NCBI GenBank assembly: GCA_002633005.1
Contig: NMRA01000344.1
Span: 323,776-387,775, forward strand
From: Phoronis australis
Taxonomy: Eukaryota; Phoronida; Phoronidae
DNA length: 64,000 bases
Direction: 5' to 3'
This document shows positions 58,291 through 64,000 of this stretch, one piece after another. The notes beneath the pieces were generated by a model. It was not told the origin of the DNA, did no database searches, and worked only from the letters and a program-made list of their open reading frames with translations. Within the stretch, counting starts at the first letter, position 1, and each line of letters begins with the position of its first letter. The position numbers were made by a program, and so were the translations under genes.

Positions 58291-61200
58291 GTTGACTAAT
58301 GATTTAATGTTATTCTTTGTAAACGATGTGTACTGTATTGTTTTATGTGACATGTAATTATCATGCTGGAGCAAACTAAAAATACGAAAAAAAACTTCAA
58401 CACACATATTCAGTTTTGTAGAGCATTTATGATTTAGAAAAACGAACAGAGTGTCGACAAACTATGCGCTTGTTGAGTTAAAATTAAAAAACACAGTTTT
58501 GTGCAAAAATCGCTTATATTTTCATATCAGCCAAGGCTCTGGCTCTCCGTTTGCACTCCTGAAAATGTTCATTTCCGAATACTCGCCCATGGGCGTATCT
58601 ACGGACAATCCCGGTGTGAAAGAGTTATTATTTTGTGTAAAATTCAAAATGAATAACTCTCATATTAGAATCCCAAAGAGGTACATTAGCCTCAACCAGT
58701 TTCAAAATAAGGTTTAAAGAGCACGTCCACGAATGGACCAGGCAAACTGTGATAAAGGCTATGTCACGGATTTCATCGATTATTTGCCAGTTTGTCGCGT
58801 AAAGTCACGATGTCGATAACGCCGTCCATCCGTAATTAATCTGTAAATTTCCGTACCGTCCTTGACCTCGAACCGTCCAAGATGGAAGTGTATTTGGGCT
58901 TTTTGTGAACATTTTTGTTCTTTGACTGCAAATTTCTTACGAAGTTGCCGGAACCGGACACCGTGAATGGTATTGGAAGAAAGAACAATTGCCAACGGTT
59001 TGTTGAAACCTTGTTTTGTGTAAATTTATTGAGTTTTACGTTAGCTATGAAGGGCTGAAGTGAAGCACCCGTGGGTTTTCTAGTCGAGAGTGTCATACCT
59101 TGTAGTATTATATGTAGTGTATTGGGGACGATCAGAAGCTGAGGACGCCTGTGCACTTACATTCCAAGCTCAAGCTTGGCCTTGGGCTTAGAGCATTTCT
59201 GATGTTGAAGGTGGGCACATATCTTACTCTTATTTGGCTTCCATCTGACTCCATGCTGAGATCGACGATTTCCACAAACTGGGGGGCACACTGTTGTAAA
59301 CAATCCCACTCTGGCCCTGGCAAGAATCAGCAGCTACTTTCAGTTTCAGCACTGTCACTGAACGGGACCGGGTCGGTGACTTCAACATATTTCAAATGGC
59401 TTGCTATGGACTTGCTGCAATCAATTAGTGCTTCAATTGCTTGCTGCATGGTTTTGATATTTTTTTGAAGCTCCATAAACCAGATTTGAAGGATTATGCC
59501 AACGAACACAATATATTAAAAACTTCATCCACCTCACCAGCCATTTTTTCTTCAATGATATCAGAGACACCTGAAGGGCTTTTCATCAAAATGGTAATTC
59601 ACAGTAATAAAACAAACCAAAACAAAAAATACTAATTTCATTTGATTGTTAAGAAATAATCCCAATAATTTAACAACCATTTTAAATCTCATAACTCAAC
59701 ATTTTCGATGACTAGTAGCTATTGTCATAAGTGCTCACTTTGGCTGAGGTGGCTGCGAACAATTGTTCATTACTTTATGAAGACATGTGTTTGCCGGTGG
59801 TTTTGATGCCAAATATCTGTTCTACTAAGATAGATCAAACCCACAATTAAGGTTTTCAAAGTGTAAAATTTGGCTTCAGCTAAGATTTACTCATTCAAAC
59901 CTGGGCAAGTTATCCATGTTTTCTTCTTGTATGACTCCATGACCCTTCAAACCCGAAATGTGGCATTTAAGGTGCAACTTGACACTTTCATTTTTCATTT
60001 TTACGAAGACAATGGATGACTTTATACAAAATAGTAGCTATTTTATTTTCTAGTAGCTTCTGTAATTACTTACAATGTCACAAAAACTGTGTTTTTTGGG
60101 GTAAGTTCTGATAGTGGTTTTCAGAGAAAACTGAGGTACCTGACTTTTAAGCTACCTAACGCGATAGTAATTACCATATGAAAGTAAACAAAAATGCATA
60201 ATATGATCCAAATCCGTCACATATGGTTTATCACCCCTGCATGGAATTGTTCCTGGTCTGAAGTGTACTGCACTCTTAAGAGCTTTGTGTTCCAGGCCTC
60301 TTAAAGATTTAGTCAGACATTTTGGATTACGCTCTTATTTCACAGTTAGTGAATCAATTTAATTGTTAGCGCATCGCAATTTAGAAATAATTCATTCAAA
60401 CTATATGAACAACTAGATACATGTATTATTGATACATTACAGGCACATTGGACTTTTGATGACACCAGGTGAAATTTTGTTTCTGAAATTCATGTGGTCG
60501 TGTGGGAATTCCAAACATGCTACTCCAGGCAATTTTCACCAGTCTCCGGGCTACCCACCGTACCATAAGCGTTCTTCACCAAATATGTTTTACAAGTTAC
60601 CAGAAGCAGTCGCAACTTTGCATTCATGGAATTAATGTTATCGCATGAGTTACTGCCAGTGCAAATATCGTTATCTGCAAGTCTCATATCGTTGAAATTT
60701 GCGCACGTGACTGCAGAATTTTGCCATTCATTATTGCAAGGTGACGTCCAGTGCATTCAACGTTGTTTTTCAGATATTCCGAATTAACAGAAGTGTCCAC
60801 CTCAACTTAACAACAGAAACGAGATGAGCGCCTAACACAAATAGTTTTTTCGTAAGTATGTATAATAGCTTCTTAAATAAACTACAGAAACAAATTTTGA
60901 CACTGTCCAGTTTATCAAAAAACTACTAATTATCTAACCTATTGTTTATGGGCAGGCGAAATGAATAATTTCCAAATCCAAATTGCATTGTCTATGAAAT
61001 TCTGTTGGAACAGTTGACAGAGTGATGGTTTTTAACTCTCTCCAGGTTGCACTCCGAGTGATAATGTATACCGAAAAACGAAGAAGTCTCTTTTGCCAGC
61101 ATTCCAGCATTCTTCTTCTGCTGACTACAGCTGTATATACATGTAAGTATACCTGTCACAACATCCATTGTCTTATTTTGTAACCATTTTATGTCGTATA

Positions 61201-63625
61201 GACTGAAGTCAAACAAGGACGACACCAATTGAATATTAAAAATGTGTTCACTGTTTTAGACTTGTTTACTTGGTGCGACTGCAAGGTTTAAGATAACGTG
61301 CAGCTTACTGTTCACTAAGCGGCGCTAATTAAGAGAGATCCATGTTTTAAATTCTGAGTAGACTGAGAACAAAAAGCAATTCAATGGAGCCACAGGCCAT
61401 TATCGGGAAACCTGTAACGCAAGATACTCGTGATGAGGGAAAGCAATCACGTGCTTTACATTTTATATCCCGCGGAGAATCCCGAAAATGGAGATCACGG
61501 TCATCAAAATAAGAATAATTTTTGATACAAACTTCGAAAGTGCCCTTGACGGCACTATTAAAACCAAGCTGAAAAACCAGCAGAGATAGGATTGCGTTGA
61601 GCTCGGGTACCGATTGAGAAATTATATGTATTTAAAAATGAGATTTCTGACCTCTTGAATTGTCAAAGTAATTCATTTTACAACAAGAAAGATATTTTCA
61701 CATTTCCAAAAGTAGGGGTAACATACATGTATGCTTGAACGTCATGGTTTGGATTTAAGTTTCAGTAACAAATAATAACTCTGTTGAAGTTGTAAGGTAC
61801 GATGAAACTCTTAAACACGTGATCTGATGATGTGTACCAATTGCCGTGACAAAATGTGCGAACTAACTTGGTAATCATAAAACATCATATTTCAGAAAAC
61901 TCTCAGGTACTGTGATTTACGCACTATTGTCCATTGCAGTTTTAAGAATTGTTTTTAACCTTTTAAAACATTTGCATGAGGGTCTATCAAAAAGGATTTT
62001 CATGATTCCAACGAAAAAATGTGTAAATTTTCGATAAAGAAATATTTAAAACTGTAATAGTGTTTTTAAGAATACTTATATCAAATAAAATTTGATCATG
62101 CTATTTTTTTCTGTCAACGTACATTTCTTTTTTGCTATTTGCACTTAAAATATGTTGGCGTGGCCCAATTAATGTCAAATTAGTAGGAGATCAAAAATCA
62201 AATTTTATAGACTGTTTACTTTCAGAAAATATGTACTTTTGCTGAGTTAAGCTCTAGAGCTGTGTAGATAATTGGGCTAAATGTAGAGTGTTATCGTTAA
62301 GGTCCTCCACAACATCAATCAATTCCAAATATGTGACGCGCAGTTTATTAGTGTTTTGAGAAAAAAGTTTTGCTTGATCCAATCTCACACCAGTGCAAGA
62401 TGTTCACGTTGACTAGAACAAAAAAAGCAATTGCAAGTTTGAGGTTTTGGACATTTTTGTGTCAATAATTTGAAAATTCCAGTGCATAGTCGTTCATAAA
62501 ACCATTCTGTGCTTAGTGCCTGCTTTATCGTATGATCATTATGCAATGCATCGTCACTGGCCATATTTCGACGGGGCCGAAGTACCTGATTATTCAGTTT
62601 GCATTTTCGTATTACATGCTTTTAGCTCTTTCCTTACTGTCCTGAGTTTGAATTAAATATTGAACAAACTGACCCCTGATTCTAGATATGACTGTCGACA
62701 CTGACTAGTAAGGTTGTTCTAATTTATCCTTGGTTTCTTATTATCTACATTTTGCATAATTGTCTTTGCCTACTGCAAATAGCGTCATAATATCGCAAGA
62801 CACGTCACCAATTGACAACAGTATTTTGATGATAAAAAGAACGCTATTTTGAAATTTAACGTCACAATAATTGGAAAGTTATTACAAAACCAACATTCGT
62901 ACATTAAATAATCTTATAATTGAAAAAAATAATATTCAATTTTTTATGAATAAGTCAATTTTGTAAAAAAGCGTCTGCTTTCAATTTGACAAGAAGCCAT
63001 AACGAATTCGCTGTTTTACGACGATCCTTTACTTTTGCGTGGGAAGCACGTCAGGAATCAATGAATGTAAAACAAAACAGAAATATTTAATCGTTTGTAT
63101 AGGAACCAAGGCAATAAAATTTGAGGTACAAAAGATAAACGTCTGAAAAACGTTCTTTTACGCCATACGAAAATAAATAAACCAGGAAGCAAAATTGACA
63201 TCGCTATTAATCCGTTTTCGAAAGAATTTTAATCATTGGATATGATTTTTTCATAACTCATGTAAATTTCAGAGATGCTTTTGTTCAGGCGGTTATATGA
63301 TGGAAGATTTATTTGGTGACACACGATTTGTTTAGAATTTTTAGCAAACAATCCAAAATACGAAACAAGAAAAATTAATAAATTAAATCATGCAATACAG
63401 TTGAATCAGTCCCTTTAAATATAACTATATTATCATGCTTAACGAAACATAGACATAGGCATGTGAATAGTTTTGTAGGCTGTATTTGAATGGAAATTGA
63501 AAAGTTACGAATAAACTGGAAATGACAACAAATGCAACCAGGGCAGGAACTGAAACATAATGAGTGACTGTGAAGATCCTCAACAATTATCAAATAAAGC
63601 AGAGAACATTTGTGTTTTATTTTAG
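58291..63625. other. No gene recognised
   Basis: Several ORFs (58451-58717 +, 58836-59156 -, 59327-59509 -, 60520-60756 -, 60992-61228 -, 63375-63779 -) carry no motif that I can support. The minus-strand stretch 59330-59595 reads as a Glu/Lys/Ser-rich helix-like segment with one frame change (EEKMAGEVDEVFNIL; MELQKNIKTMQQAIEALIDC) and could be a decayed transposon gene. Upstream exons of the mucin-like gene at 63626 may lie in this stretch unrecognised. Confidence 0.4.
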
Positions 63626-64000
63626 GTGAAGCAGCAAATGAATCAGCTACACCAACCTCCTCTGAAGTTTCAACAGTATCAACTTTCAATGGTGGCAATT
63701 CAAAATTTGGCAGTACAAAGAATACTACTGTACCATCACCCAGCTCTGAAAGTACACGAAATAGTAGTCCATCTTTCACGTTAACAACACCAACCCCCTC
63801 TACAAGTGGCGTAACACATGGAGTTACAAATGCCGGTAGTCCATCATCAACGTTAGCGCCAACAACACCAAGCCCCTCTACAGGTGACGTAACAACTGGA
63901 GCTACAAATGCCGGTAGTTCATCATTAACGTTAGCGCCAACAACACCAACCTCCTCTACAGGTGACGGAACACCTGGAGCTACAAATGCCGGTAGTCCAT
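63626..64000 (+). CDS. Second mucin-like gene, partial Thr/Ser/Pro-rich exon
   Basis: After a tgttttattttag acceptor an open phase-1 frame reads EAANESATPTSSEVSTVSTF and continues to the window edge without a stop. It is rich in Thr, Ser, Pro, Gly and Ala; from 63787 it is a 78-base (26-residue) tandem repeat with TTPTPSTSGVTHGVTNAGSP as one unit. It has fewer Asn sequons than the 29.9 kb mucin. It starts in the same phase as the sushi and Thr/Ser exons of that gene, so it could belong to a related, separate gene. Upstream and downstream exons are not seen. Confidence 0.68.
63787..64000 (+). repeat. 78-bp coding tandem repeat, at least 2.7 copies
   Basis: Units start near 63787, 63865 and 63943, share CTCTACAGGTGACG and GCTACAAATGCCGGTAGT, and run off the window. 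Divergence between units is small. Confidence 0.92.

Noticed and set aside
60429-60635. NFHQSPGYPPYH segment suggesting a CUB domain
   Set aside because: Only a short phrase matches; the following Cys and aromatic pattern of CUB is absent and no splice sites frame it.
60520-60756. Cys-containing minus-strand ORF that briefly suggested a galactose-binding lectin domain
   Set aside because: The order of conserved Cys and Gly residues does not fit the family.

Overview
The window looks like AT-rich nuclear DNA of an invertebrate animal, most likely a highly heterozygous marine species and possibly an invertebrate deuterostome. That assignment is inference. What the sequence shows is phased GT-AG introns, remnants of LINEs, SINEs and short inverted-repeat elements, transmembrane-mucin architecture (sushi, SEA, EGF-like, transmembrane), and two places where a single N sits between near-identical direct copies, as happens when two haplotypes are joined end to end. 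I saw no operon, CRISPR array, rRNA or functional tRNA gene.

Layout. 109-1871 (+): the last four coding exons of a glycolipid-transfer-protein (GLTP) domain gene. 1.9-14.7 kb: no gene recognised, but many repeats (a 42-bp tandem array, an inverted-repeat element with CTACCGTA ends, a CATGCGCGCACC element, two copies of an LTR-like family, and a LINE reverse-transcriptase relic on the minus strand). 14740-16905 (-): an intronless cytochrome P450 whose open frame is inflated from about 498 to 721 codons by a 668-bp direct duplication around the N at 15700. 17-29.8 kb: repeats, a second LINE relic, a 49-codon signal-peptide-like ORF, and a second N-centred duplication at 27.3-28.5 kb. 29861-45116 (+): one large membrane-tethered mucin gene assembled here from nine phase-consistent exons. 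45-63.6 kb: no full gene; an LTR-like repeat, an inverted partial copy of the mucin SEA exon, an old direct duplication (49.6-51.3 against 56.6-57.4 kb), a tRNA-derived SINE head and a third LINE relic. 63626-64000 (+): the start of a second mucin-like exon that runs off the window.

How the genes relate. The GLTP protein (lipid transfer), the P450 (endoplasmic-reticulum monooxygenase) and the mucin (cell-surface glycoprotein) show no evident functional link. The mucin, the inverted SEA-exon fragment 11 kb downstream of it and the second mucin-like exon suggest a local region of mucin-gene duplication. The most distinctive item is the mucin, whose Thr/Ser region is built on a degenerate 39-residue repeat carrying about three N-glycosylation sequons per unit, followed by an exact run of ten 12-residue units. 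I found no clear evidence of a wholly new type of biological system.
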